Origin: Rhodospirillales bacterium
GTDB taxonomy: Bacteria > Pseudomonadota > Alphaproteobacteria > Rhodospirillales > Magnetospirillaceae
Assembly: GCA_014380005.1 (NCBI GenBank)
Contig: JACMKT010000036.1
Coordinates: 1 to 44,090 of the forward strand
Direction of reading: 5' to 3'
DNA length: 44,090 bases
A program made the translations under genes and the position numbers. This document shows positions 28,392 through 36,347 of this stretch, piece by piece. The notes beneath the pieces were generated by a model, which saw only the letters and a program-made list of their open reading frames with translations, searched no databases and had not been told where the DNA came from. How positions within the stretch are numbered: the first letter of the stretch is position 1; the number at the start of each line of letters is the position of its first letter.

Positions 28392-29507
28392 TTGGACCAA
28401 AAGCTGAAAGAGGAAGATGTCGCCCGTCTGCTGGCCAATCCTACGGCCGAGACTCGGGTGGAAATCGCCGGCAAGATCGCCGGTCAGCACGAATCGCTGA
28501 GCGAGAGCCAGCGCAAGTTGGCCGAGGACATCTTCCGCCTGATGGTGAAGGACGCGGAAGTGCGTGTCCGTCAGGCGTTGTCCCGCCAGCTCAAGGAAAA
28601 CCACCTTGTCCCCCACGATCTGGCGTTGTCGCTGGCCCGTGACGTGGATTCCGTGGCGCTTCCCATGCTGCAATTCTCCGACGTGCTGACGGACGAGGAT
28701 TTGGTGGAGATCGTCAAGAGCCAGTCCACCGACAAGCAGGTGGCCGTGGCCCGGCGCGCCCATGTGTCGGCCCATGTGGCTGACGCCCTGGTCGAGACCC
28801 ACAATGAAGCGGTGGTCGCCACCTTGGTTTCCAACGAAGGCGCCGAGTTGACCGAGGAAACCTTGCAAAAGGTGGTCGACGAATTCGGCGGCTCGGACGC
28901 CGTGGGCAAGCCGCTGGTGGAGCGGGGCGGATTGCCGGTCACCGTGGCCGAACGATTGATGGCCCAGGTGTCGGAAAATCTGCGCCTCGCTTTGATGGCG
29001 CGCGAGGATTTGTCGCCCGAGACGGTGACCTCGCTGATGCTGCAGGCCCGCGAAATGGCCGTGCTTGGTCTGGCCGACACCAATACCGACGTGTTCAAGC
29101 TGGTGGACCACCTTTACCGCAATGGCCGCCTGACACCGTCCATCATCCTGCGCGCCGTGTGCATGGGCGACATGACCTTCTTCGAGACGGCCATGGCCAA
29201 GCTGGCGCGCATCAAGCTGGAAAATGCCCGCACCCTGATCCATGACGCTGGCAAGCGCGGTTTCGATGCGCTGTTCGACAAGGCCGGGCTGCCCAAGGCG
29301 TTCTTCCGTGCCATGCGCGCCGCCATGGACGTCATCAACGAGATGGAATATGACGGTGGCCCCAACGACCGCGAGCGTTTCTCGCGTCGTATGATAGAAC
29401 GTATCCTGACCCAGTACGGCGATCTCGGCGTTGAGTTCGAGAATGACGATCTGGAATATCTGCTGGCTAAAATGAACCAATTGCCGGCCACCAATCTGGC
29501 CGAGTAA
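28392..29507 (+). CDS. DUF2336 family protein
   Basis: A 371-residue soluble, mostly alpha-helical protein of the DUF2336 family, common in Rhodospirillales and Rhizobiales and of unknown function. The N-terminal KEEDVARLLANPTAETRVEIAGKIAGQ and the repeated helical units (VRQALSRQLKENHLVPHDLALSLARDVDSVALPMLQFSDVLTDEDLVEIV) are of HEAT-like character. The frame begins with TTG at 28392 and no closer ATG precedes the conserved start, so TTG is taken, with AAGCGGA upstream. The next gene starts 26 bp on, so the two probably form an operon. Confidence 0.8.
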   Translation: MDQKLKEEDVARLLANPTAETRVEIAGKIAGQHESLSESQRKLAEDIFRLMVKDAEVRVRQALSRQLKENHLVPHDLALSLARDVDSVALPMLQFSDVLTDEDLVEIVKSQSTDKQVAVARRAHVSAHVADALVETHNEAVVATLVSNEGAELTEETLQKVVDEFGGSDAVGKPLVERGGLPVTVAERLMAQVSENLRLALMAREDLSPETVTSLMLQAREMAVLGLADTNTDVFKLVDHLYRNGRLTPSIILRAVCMGDMTFFETAMAKLARIKLENARTLIHDAGKRGFDALFDKAGLPKAFFRAMRAAMDVINEMEYDGGPNDRERFSRRMIERILTQYGDLGVEFENDDLEYLLAKMNQLPATNLAE

Positions 29508-29532
29508 ATGGCATAAATAATCCGGGGCCACC

Positions 29533-30735
29533 GTGAACAAAGGGGCCCGGAACATGGGGGTAGCGCAAGGGATGTCCGAAAGGGCCAAGCCGGTCGCCAA
29601 GGCGGTCGATGCCGACGCACAGCATCGCAAGGATATCATCCGCACCATCAAGGGCCCCGTCGTGGAGCGCTTGCTGGAGCTGATTCCGGCTTTCCGCGCC
29701 TATGACGATCCCTATGGCACGGTCATGGCGACGCCTGACCTGCTGTTCGCCTGCCTGCAGTTGGTCAAGACCAAGCGCGACAAGTTTCAGGACTTGCTGG
29801 TGGATAGCGCCGGCACGCCGGTCGAGGATGACGAGACCCCGCTGAAATGCGCCCGTTCGCTCAACCAGATCGTCGGCATGGTGGTGCGCTCGGGTGCCAA
29901 GGCCTATTCGGAAAAGCGCTGGGGCACGGCAACCACGCCGCCCGCCAAGACGGCGGTCAATCCGCACACCAAGTCGCTGCTGGATAAGCTGTCTGAACTG
30001 GTCAAGGGTAAGTGGAGCGAGGCGGAAGTTCCCAAGCCGCTGCCCACCGAAGGCGATAAATTCTACGCCGCCATCAAGGACCATCTGGATTTCGATTGGC
30101 AGGTGCCGCTGATCCCGTTCTTTGCCGAAATCCCGGTGAAGCTGATCAACGAATTGGGCAAGGGCGTGACCACGCTGCGCACGCCCGAGGGCATTGCCGC
30201 CTTGGCCGATATCGGCCGCCACAACATGCAGCAGGCCCGCAAAATCCTCTCGGACGAGATGATGCGCGAGATGCTCGACACCCAGCCCTTAGCGGCCAAG
30301 GGCGTCGCCTTCCTGGGTAAAGAGCGTTACGAATTCCTGCACGGCGCCGTCTACGATAAGATGGGCGACAAGTTCTGGGAGATGTGCGTGGACTGCGACC
30401 GCCTGGAGGCCATGGAGGTCCAGAACGCCAAGGATCTGGAAAACATGGCGGAGTGGCTGCACCTGATCTCGGGTGACACCATCAACCAGTTGGTCCATTA
30501 CCTGCAGTTCAATCAGATTCCCACGTTCTTGAGTGTGGCCGTGGAAAGCCTGGGCGAAAAATTCGCCAAGGTTTTCGGTCCGCCCGGCAATAAGAAGCTG
30601 ATCAAGATGTTCTGCGAGAAGGTCAAGCACACCCCGCTCGACCCCGCCGACCCCATCGAAGATCTTCGTCGCCGCCTGCCTGACGTATTCGGTGCCTATT
30701 TGCGCAATCCGGCGGACTTCGAGAAGGGGCTTTAG
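29533..30735 (+). CDS. 400-residue protein of unknown function
   Basis: I do not recognise this protein. It is soluble, highly charged and mostly helical, with no signal peptide. Notable segments are HRKDIIRTIKGPVVERLLELIPAFRAYDDPYGTVMATPDLL and WLHLISGDTINQLVHYLQFNQIPTFLSVAVESLGEKFAKVFGPPGNKKLIKMF. The start is GTG at 29533 or ATG at 29557; neither has a strong ribosome site. It follows the DUF2336 gene closely, suggesting a joint role. Its TAG stop overlaps the TAA stop of the convergent RES toxin gene in TTAG. Confidence 0.7.
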   Translation: MNKGARNMGVAQGMSERAKPVAKAVDADAQHRKDIIRTIKGPVVERLLELIPAFRAYDDPYGTVMATPDLLFACLQLVKTKRDKFQDLLVDSAGTPVEDDETPLKCARSLNQIVGMVVRSGAKAYSEKRWGTATTPPAKTAVNPHTKSLLDKLSELVKGKWSEAEVPKPLPTEGDKFYAAIKDHLDFDWQVPLIPFFAEIPVKLINELGKGVTTLRTPEGIAALADIGRHNMQQARKILSDEMMREMLDTQPLAAKGVAFLGKERYEFLHGAVYDKMGDKFWEMCVDCDRLEAMEVQNAKDLENMAEWLHLISGDTINQLVHYLQFNQIPTFLSVAVESLGEKFAKVFGPPGNKKLIKMFCEKVKHTPLDPADPIEDLRRRLPDVFGAYLRNPADFEKGL

Positions 30736-31415
30736 GCGATTTCCAGCGTGGGCTCGGGCTTGCCCGCCCACTTCAGGCGCATTATTCGGCCTTGGGCAAC
30801 CGACTGCACGGCCTGGGGGCGCAATGCAACCAAGCAGGTGTTTCCCTCATGGCGCACGGACGGGTAGATAATGCCGTTCAGTCCATCCGCGCGGGCGGCG
30901 TCGGCAAGATTGTTACCCGATGGATAGGCAGTGGCTGGGTCTGGGTGCAGACATAGCGGGGCAGGGGTTACCCCACGTAAGTCCACAAACTCTCCCGCGA
31001 ACGATGCGAACATTTCCGCGTATTCCACAGTGGCATGGAAATCGTTGATGCGCTCCAATTCCCGGACCATGTGAAACGTAACTTCCGCCAGACAAGTTTC
31101 CACTCCAAGCGCCGCGTACCATGCTCCCCGTCCGTGTCCGTTGAAGCGGTTCAGTTCTCGTGGGCGCCAATAGGCAAATGCCGCATTGATGAAATGGGCA
31201 TGAGGAATTCCCGCGACGAATTCACGTGGGTTAATATCGTCTCCCCCTTTACTCTGTGCATTCAACCTGCCGCTGGTTGCCCCCTCGATTTCAGTCAAGT
31301 CATCAAGCAGGGCATTGTCTATCACCAACTTCCGTAGAACCGGATCGCGTAAGCGTGCAGAGGGAACCAGTCGGACTGTTCTCGGTTCCGCAATGCGTCT
31401 AATGGGGAACTCCAT
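30732..31415 (-). CDS. RES-domain toxin (NAD-degrading type)
   Basis: A 227-residue RES-domain protein, the toxin of type II modules. Known members (MbcT, Res) destroy cellular NAD by phosphorolysis or hydrolysis. The conserved residues lie in LNRFNGHGRGAWYAALGVETCLAEVTFH (Arg, Tyr, Glu), and a serine follows in YPSVRHEGNTCLVAL. The start codon overlaps the antitoxin stop by one base (TAATG), which couples their translation. Codon use is visibly richer in A/T at third positions than in the neighbours, a sign of transfer. Confidence 0.88.
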   Translation of the reverse strand: MEFPIRRIAEPRTVRLVPSARLRDPVLRKLVIDNALLDDLTEIEGATSGRLNAQSKGGDDINPREFVAGIPHAHFINAAFAYWRPRELNRFNGHGRGAWYAALGVETCLAEVTFHMVRELERINDFHATVEYAEMFASFAGEFVDLRGVTPAPLCLHPDPATAYPSGNNLADAARADGLNGIIYPSVRHEGNTCLVALRPQAVQSVAQGRIMRLKWAGKPEPTLEIA

Positions 31416-31855
31416 TAGAGGCCGCCCCGCAGGGCATCCACGTAGCGGCGGACTTCGATCATGATGGGAATGCCGCCTTCAATCATGGCATTTACCGGAC
31501 TTTGTTCACTGAACAACGGTCCTGCATTCGGTAATTGCGGCCAGCGGTCGGCCATATCGTCCGCGAAAAGCAAGTGAAGCCCCTTGTAAATGCCTATCAG
31601 GGCGGACACTCGGGTCATCTGGTCCTGATTGAGGGTTTGCTTCCAGGTAGACGCAGTGATGCGATCCCACGTGCTGGAGGAAACGGAAAGGAGTGCTGCC
31701 ATGTCCTCGCCTCTGAGCTTCCAGGCTTCGGCAAGACTCCGAACGCCAGCCAAGGCTGCGGGGGTGAGCCGGCGGCGGTCGTCCTCAGAGGCGAACGTTC
31801 GTGGCTTAGATGGTCCGGGGCCGAAGCCGGATGCGTGGGCCGTCGAGATTGGCAT
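31415..31855 (-). CDS. Xre/MbcA/ParS-type antitoxin
   Basis: A 146-residue antitoxin paired with the RES toxin. A helix-turn-helix part (LAEAWKLRGEDMAALLSVSSSTWDRITAS) is followed by the MbcA/ParS toxin-binding region (LNQDQMTRVSALIGIYKGLHLLFADDMADRWPQLPNAGPLFSEQSPVNAMIEGGIPIMIEVRRYVDALRGG). The frame extends to an ATG at 31894, but GGAG eight bases before the ATG at 31855 and the operator-like repeats lying between the two favour 31855. It should neutralise the toxin and repress its own operon. Confidence 0.85.
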   Translation of the reverse strand: MPISTAHASGFGPGPSKPRTFASEDDRRRLTPAALAGVRSLAEAWKLRGEDMAALLSVSSSTWDRITASTWKQTLNQDQMTRVSALIGIYKGLHLLFADDMADRWPQLPNAGPLFSEQSPVNAMIEGGIPIMIEVRRYVDALRGGL

Positions 31856-31866
31856 GTGTTGCGCTC

Positions 31867-31898
31867 CATCATGTGATGGAAAATGTAGCATCATGTGA
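31867..31898. promoter_or_regulatory. tandem operator-like repeats before the antitoxin gene
   Basis: CATCATGTGA occurs at 31867-31876 and again at 31889-31898, a spacing of 22 bp or two helical turns. This suits cooperative binding of an Xre-type antitoxin on one face of the DNA. Binding is inferred. Confidence 0.5.
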
Positions 31899-31939
31899 CG
31901 CTTGCTGCAAGAGCTACTGAGAACAAATCATGTATCTTC

Positions 31940-32908
31940 TTACCCCGCCGCCTTCTTCTCCAGATGCTTCCTCAACCCTTCGCACTGGTCCTCGCGCTCG
32001 GCGCGGGGGGTGAACCAGATGGCGTCGAAGGGGACAATGCTGCTGTCGAACAATTGGCCGTAGGTGGCTGGGTCGTTTTCATCGTCGCGCACTTCCAGGA
32101 AGGCCATGGCAAAACTGTGCTTGGCCGGGGCCATGGCGGCAAGCTGGACGGGGACGCCACGGTCCAGGCGGGTGTGACCGGCCCCGGCGATCAACACTGC
32201 CGAGCCCTGGGCGGCTAAGCCGTCAGCCAAAGCGCGGGCCATGATGGCATCGCGGGCGCGCTGAACCTGGACCATGCCGGGCACCAATGAGGCCGGCAGC
32301 ATGCCGCAATGGCCGGCGACGATCTCTTGCTCCATGGCCTGCTGCACCGCCGGGGCGAGGGGCACGTCCAGACCCAATTGGCTGAGCGTCGGGGGAACGT
32401 CGCCCTTGGCGATCTTGCGCAAATCGGCTTTGGCGAGGTTGGCCGTCGCCAACGTGCCGCCGCCCAGCAGTGCCGCTTCGGCGATGGGGCGGTAATTGGA
32501 CCAGGCGGGCCAGCCGCTCTTTTCCCACGCCACCGCTTCTCCCAGACCAGCGGCATCCAGCGGGTTCTCAGTCAGATGCTTGTCCAGGCGTTCCTGCTGG
32601 CTGGCATCGAACATCTCGAAGGCGACCAGCGGGCGTTTGCCGCTATCCAGCACCCGGCGCAGCATCCAGGCCTGCAAGGCGTGGTGGTCGGGATTGTCGT
32701 GGGTCTCACCCAGCAGCACCGCATCGGCGGCCTGGGCGCGGCGCACCAGCTCGTCCACGGCCATGAATTCACCCGATGCCGGCAGCCACACTTTGCCCAC
32801 CAGCGGGTTGCTGGCAGCCATGGTGGTGGTGAAGGCGGGCGGGGGCTCGGCAGCCAGGGATGGGGGGGCCAAGAGCGCGAGCAAGGTGACGATGGCGCAA
32901 AGGCGCAT
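31940..32908 (-). CDS. ChaN-family haem-binding protein, exported
   Basis: A 322-residue protein with a signal peptide (MRLCAIVTLLALLAPPSLAAEP) but no lipobox cysteine, so it is likely periplasmic rather than a lipoprotein. The ChaN/Tiki-type fold is shown by DAVLLGETHDNPDHHALQAWML and KRPLVAFEMFDASQQERLDKHL, later GHCGMLP and LIAGAGHTRLDRGVPVQLA. ChaN members bind haem and are linked to iron acquisition. The frame is open far upstream into the dctM region, but that part is antisense-like shadow. ATG 32908 begins the signal peptide. Confidence 0.85.
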   Translation of the reverse strand: MRLCAIVTLLALLAPPSLAAEPPPAFTTTMAASNPLVGKVWLPASGEFMAVDELVRRAQAADAVLLGETHDNPDHHALQAWMLRRVLDSGKRPLVAFEMFDASQQERLDKHLTENPLDAAGLGEAVAWEKSGWPAWSNYRPIAEAALLGGGTLATANLAKADLRKIAKGDVPPTLSQLGLDVPLAPAVQQAMEQEIVAGHCGMLPASLVPGMVQVQRARDAIMARALADGLAAQGSAVLIAGAGHTRLDRGVPVQLAAMAPAKHSFAMAFLEVRDDENDPATYGQLFDSSIVPFDAIWFTPRAEREDQCEGLRKHLEKKAAG

Positions 32909-32990
32909 GGCGGGCTTCCGGAAAATGGACACCGGAGCCCAATGTAAGCGCAAACAGCACGCCCGTCGCCCCCTGCCACTGGGCCATAAG

Positions 32991-33018
32991 AAAAGGGCCG
33001 GTCCTCGCGGACCGGCCC
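32991..33018 (-). terminator. rho-independent terminator of dctPQM
   Basis: On the minus strand GGGCCGGTCC (33018-33009) and GGACCGGCCC (33004-32995) form a perfect 10-bp stem with a four-base loop, followed by TTTTCTTAT. It lies 21 bp after the dctM stop. Confidence 0.88.
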
Positions 33019-33039
33019 CAATCTTTATTGACGTCCAGC

Positions 33040-34323
33040 TTACATGACGCCCAGGAGTTTGGGCAGCCACAGGGTGAGCGGCGGCCAGTAGGTCACCACT
33101 ACCAAGAAGGCGAGCATGGTGAGCAGCCACGGCATTACCGCCACGGTCAGTTCGGAAATACCCATCTTGGTGATGCCCGAGGCCACGTAGAGGTTCAGGC
33201 CCACCGGGGGATGGCACATGCCGACCTCCATGTTGACCACCATCATGATGCCGAAATGCACCGGATCGATGCCCAGCCGCATGGCCACCGGGAACAGGAT
33301 GGGGGCCATGATCAGCACGATGGAGGACGGCTCCATGAAGTTGCCGGCCATCAGCAGCAGGATATTCACCACCAGCAGGAAGGCGATGGCGCCGAAATCC
33401 ATGCCGACGATCCAATCGGCGATGGCTTGCGGGATGTTTTCGTTGGCGAGCACGAAGCTGAACAGCACCGCATTGGTGATGATGTACAGCAGCATGGCCG
33501 ACATGCTGGCCGAAGACAGCAGGATCTTGGGCACGCCCCGCAGCGGCATGTCCTTGTAGACGAACACGGCGATCAGGAAGGCGTAGACCGCGCTCATGGC
33601 CGCCGCTTCGGTGGGGGTGAAGATGCCTGAATAGATGCCGCCGATGACGATGACGATCAGCATCAGGCCCCAGATGGCATCCTTCAGGGTCTTCAGCCGC
33701 ACTGCCCATGACGCCTTGGGCAAGCGCGGGTAGTTGTTCTTTTTGGCGATAACCCAGGTGGTCACGCCCAGCAGGAAGGCCAGCACTAGACCGGGGATGA
33801 CGCCGGCCATGAACAGGGCGCCCACCGAGGTGTTGGTGGCGACCGCGTACATGACCATGACCAAGGACGGCGGGATCAGGATGCCCAGCGCGCCCGAGGT
33901 GGTGATGACGCCCGCACCGAAGCTGCGCGGGAAGCCCTGCGCAACCATGGCCGGCAGGATGATGGAACCGATGGCGACCACGGTGGCCGGGGAAGAGCCC
34001 GACACGGCGGCGAACAGGGCGCAGGCCATGACGCCGGCCAAGGCAAGGCCGCCATGCCAATGGCCGATCATGGCCGAGGCGAAGTTGATCATTCGCCTCG
34101 CCACGCCGCCATGGGTCAGGAAGTTACCGGCCAGGATGAAGAACGGGATCGCCATGATCTCGAACTTCTCGATGCCGGTGAACAGCTTCAGTGCCACCGA
34201 CTGAACCGGCACGTCGGTCATGGTGAACAGGAAGGTAAGGACGGTCAGGCCCAGGGAGATGGAGATGGGCATGCCGGTCAGCATGAGGACCAGCAACAGG
34301 GTGAAGATGATGGCAGCGCTCAT
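33040..34323 (-). CDS. dctM: TRAP dicarboxylate transporter, large permease subunit
   Basis: A 427-residue inner-membrane protein with about 12 hydrophobic helices, the Na+-driven transport subunit of a tripartite ATP-independent periplasmic transporter. DctM features include IPFFILAGNFLTHGGVARRMINFASAMIGHWHGGLALAGVMACALFAAVSGSSPATVVAIGSI and IPPSLVMVMYAVATNTSVGALFMAGVIPGL, with LLMAGNFMEPSSIVLIMAPILFPVAMRLGIDPVHFGIMMVVNMEVGMCHPPVGLNLYVASGI near the C-terminus. Its ATG overlaps the dctQ stop (ATGA). The type is that of C4-dicarboxylate (succinate, malate, fumarate) carriers. Confidence 0.95.
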   Translation of the reverse strand: MSAAIIFTLLLVLMLTGMPISISLGLTVLTFLFTMTDVPVQSVALKLFTGIEKFEIMAIPFFILAGNFLTHGGVARRMINFASAMIGHWHGGLALAGVMACALFAAVSGSSPATVVAIGSIILPAMVAQGFPRSFGAGVITTSGALGILIPPSLVMVMYAVATNTSVGALFMAGVIPGLVLAFLLGVTTWVIAKKNNYPRLPKASWAVRLKTLKDAIWGLMLIVIVIGGIYSGIFTPTEAAAMSAVYAFLIAVFVYKDMPLRGVPKILLSSASMSAMLLYIITNAVLFSFVLANENIPQAIADWIVGMDFGAIAFLLVVNILLLMAGNFMEPSSIVLIMAPILFPVAMRLGIDPVHFGIMMVVNMEVGMCHPPVGLNLYVASGITKMGISELTVAVMPWLLTMLAFLVVVTYWPPLTLWLPKLLGVM

Positions 34324-35111
34324 CGACGGGGCTCCCCTTCCTTATTCGAGGCGTCGCCGCCTTCCCAGTCGTCGGGGGTTGGGCCCTTGGACGTGCTCAC
34401 CTTGGTGTTGCCGTCCAGGGACGGGTCGCCGCTCTCGCCCTTGTGATGGGCAAGGTCCTTGGGGTGCAAATCGTCGTCCATTTCGAACCAGTTGATGTCC
34501 TGGGCCGCGCGCTGTTCGTCGGTGGTGTCTTCCTCCAGGCCCTCCACATGACCATGGTCATGGTGGGGCAGCTCGCCGGTGCGCATGAAGCTCCAGCACA
34601 CCTGCACGAAGCGGAAGCACATGAGCGACGAGCCCAGCGGAATGGCGCTGTAGACGATCCAGGTGGGCATTTCCATGTCCGGCGTGATGGGGCCTTCGTA
34701 AAGGTCGCCGATCTCTAGGCCGAACAGATTGGTGAAGAAGTAGTGAGCGCCGTTTTCCCACACGAAGTGCCCGCCTAAGCCCGCCACGGTGCCGGTGAAC
34801 AGGGCGCCCGCCAGCAGGCCGAAGACGATGAATTTGCCGCGCATGCCGTCTTCAAGGCGGTTGATGATGACGTCCACGCCCACATGGATGCCCGTGCGCA
34901 CGCCATAGGCGGCGCCGAACTTGGCCATCCACACGAACATGATGATGCACAACTCCTGCGCCCACGAGAAATCCAGGTGGCCGACATAGTCGTACAGGAA
35001 GGGCACACCGGCAGCGTAGCGCTGCATCACGGCGACGAAAATGATCGTCGTCGCGGCGGCCATGAGGAAGGCGATCAGCGATTCCTCAAGATGGTCGAGG
35101 ACTTTAAGCAT
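34320..35111 (-). CDS. dctQ: TRAP dicarboxylate transporter, small permease subunit with long acidic tail
   Basis: A 263-residue small TRAP membrane subunit. Four membrane helices are visible (LIAFLMAAATTIIFVAVMQRYA; FSWAQELCIIMFVWMAKFGAAYGV; FIVFGLLAGALFTGTVAGLGG; IVYSAIPLGSSLMCFRFVQVCW), with the DctQ motif WAQELCIIMFVWMAKFGAAYGVRTGIHVGVD. The last ~80 residues are a hydrophilic, Asp/Glu-rich cytoplasmic tail absent from typical DctQ proteins of about 170-230 residues. It lies between dctP and dctM and overlaps dctM. Confidence 0.9.
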   Translation of the reverse strand: MLKVLDHLEESLIAFLMAAATTIIFVAVMQRYAAGVPFLYDYVGHLDFSWAQELCIIMFVWMAKFGAAYGVRTGIHVGVDVIINRLEDGMRGKFIVFGLLAGALFTGTVAGLGGHFVWENGAHYFFTNLFGLEIGDLYEGPITPDMEMPTWIVYSAIPLGSSLMCFRFVQVCWSFMRTGELPHHDHGHVEGLEEDTTDEQRAAQDINWFEMDDDLHPKDLAHHKGESGDPSLDGNTKVSTSKGPTPDDWEGGDASNKEGEPRR

Positions 35112-35133
35112 GTTTGCTCCGCAGGCGGGAAGC

Positions 35134-35156
35134 GGGGGCGCCGAAGTGACGCCCCC
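35134..35156 (-). promoter_or_regulatory. intercistronic hairpin between dctP and dctQ
   Basis: GGGGGCG (minus-strand RNA from 35156) pairs with CGCCCCC (to 35134). It lies in the 57-bp gap after the dctP stop, with no T tract. Such hairpins commonly stabilise or partly end the transcript, so that the binding protein is made in excess over the permease. Confidence 0.55.
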
Positions 35157-35168
35157 AGCAGCCGATCC

Positions 35169-36182
35169 TTAGTTCTTGAAGCCGAACTTCTCGGATTCCT
35201 TGTAGATCGCCTTAATCAGATCGCCACCAACGCGGCCTTCCATGTCCTTGTGGACCGGCAGCAGCGCCTTGCGCCAGGCTTCCTGCTCTTCCTTGGTCGG
35301 CTGATGGAACTCGGTCTTGCCCGAGGCCTTCATGCCGGCCAGGGCATCGTCGTTCTCCGACTGAGCGATGGCATTGGCGAAGCGGCTCGCTTCGTTCATG
35401 GCGCCTTCCAAGGTGGCGCGGATGTCCGTGGGCAGGCCTTCCCAGAATTTCTTGTTCACGATCACCGCATAGCCCAGATAGCCATGGTTGGTGATGGTGG
35501 CGTACTTCTGCACTTCGTGCATCTTCTGGGTGTACATGTTGGACGGCGGGTTTTCGGTGCCGTCAACCACGCCGGTCTGCAGTGCCTGATAGACTTCCGA
35601 GAACGCCATGACCTGGGGCAGGGCGCCCAGGGCGCGCATTTCGGCGTCCAGAACCTTGGAGGACTGGATGCGCATCTTCAGGCCCTTGACGTCGGCGGGC
35701 GAGTTCAGCGGCTTGTTGGCCGACAGCACCTTGAAGCCGTTATCCCAATAGCCCAGGCCGATGATGCCCTTGCTTTCCAGCTTCTTCAGCAGCGACAGGC
35801 CGATGGGGCCGTCGGTGACCGCACGCAGAACGTCCTTGGACGGGAAGATGTAGGGCAGATCGAAGACTTCGAATTCCTTGACGCCCAGCGGGCCGAACTT
35901 GGCGAGGGACGGAGCCAGCATCTGGACCGCGCCCAGTTGCAGTGCCTCAAGCTCTTCCTTGTCCTTGTAAAGCTGGCTGTTGGGATAGATCTCGACCTTG
36001 ACGCGGCCCTTGGTCCGTTCCTCGGCCAGCTTCTTGAACATCTCGGCCGCTTTGCCCTTGGGCGTGTCCGCCGCCACCACATGACTGAACTTGATCACGA
36101 TGGGGGCAGCCTGCTGCGCCATGGCCGAACCGGCGGCCAGAACGCCGGCTACCACGCAGCCGACGAGGGTACGAAGTTTCAT
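35169..36182 (-). CDS. dctP: TRAP transporter substrate-binding protein for C4-dicarboxylates
   Basis: A 337-residue periplasmic binding protein. The signal peptide MKLRTLVGCVVAGVLAAGSAMAQQ is followed by the DctP fold: IKFSHVVAADTPKGKAAEMFKKLAEERTKGRVKVEIYPNSQLYKDKEELEALQLGAVQMLAPSLAKF. Next come the arginine-bearing LKMRIQSSKVLDAEMRALGALPQVMAFSEVYQALQTGVVDGTENPPSNMY, which clamps the carboxylate, and a C-terminal helix region. GGGAGGAAAA precedes ATG 36182. It is the first gene of dctPQM, divergent from the sensor kinase gene, as in Rhodobacter capsulatus. Confidence 0.95.
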   Translation of the reverse strand: MKLRTLVGCVVAGVLAAGSAMAQQAAPIVIKFSHVVAADTPKGKAAEMFKKLAEERTKGRVKVEIYPNSQLYKDKEELEALQLGAVQMLAPSLAKFGPLGVKEFEVFDLPYIFPSKDVLRAVTDGPIGLSLLKKLESKGIIGLGYWDNGFKVLSANKPLNSPADVKGLKMRIQSSKVLDAEMRALGALPQVMAFSEVYQALQTGVVDGTENPPSNMYTQKMHEVQKYATITNHGYLGYAVIVNKKFWEGLPTDIRATLEGAMNEASRFANAIAQSENDDALAGMKASGKTEFHQPTKEEQEAWRKALLPVHKDMEGRVGGDLIKAIYKESEKFGFKN

Positions 36183-36347
36183 CTGTCTTTTCCTCCCGAA
36201 AAGATTACGCAAGCCTTCTAGCGGTAGATTGTTAGAAAGTTTCGCTAATTCGGCTATTGTGGATTTCCGAACAAGCAGGTAACAGCTTGGATATACTCAG
36301 GTTTCTCCGCTGGAAGCCTTCCCCATTTTCGCGAAGTCACGGCCAGT

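Noticed and set aside
31940..34060. A 706-codon open frame on the minus strand running from the dctM region through the ChaN gene
   Set aside because: Its first half is a shadow of dctM in another frame, full of His/Arg/Gly-rich low-complexity residues. The terminator hairpin at 32995-33018 lies inside it, and the signal peptide starts at 32908.
36215..36236. TTCTA...TAGAA inverted repeat in the dctP/dctS intergenic region as a DctR site
   Set aside because: Arms of only 5 bp are common by chance. The location is suggestive, but no second copy was seen.
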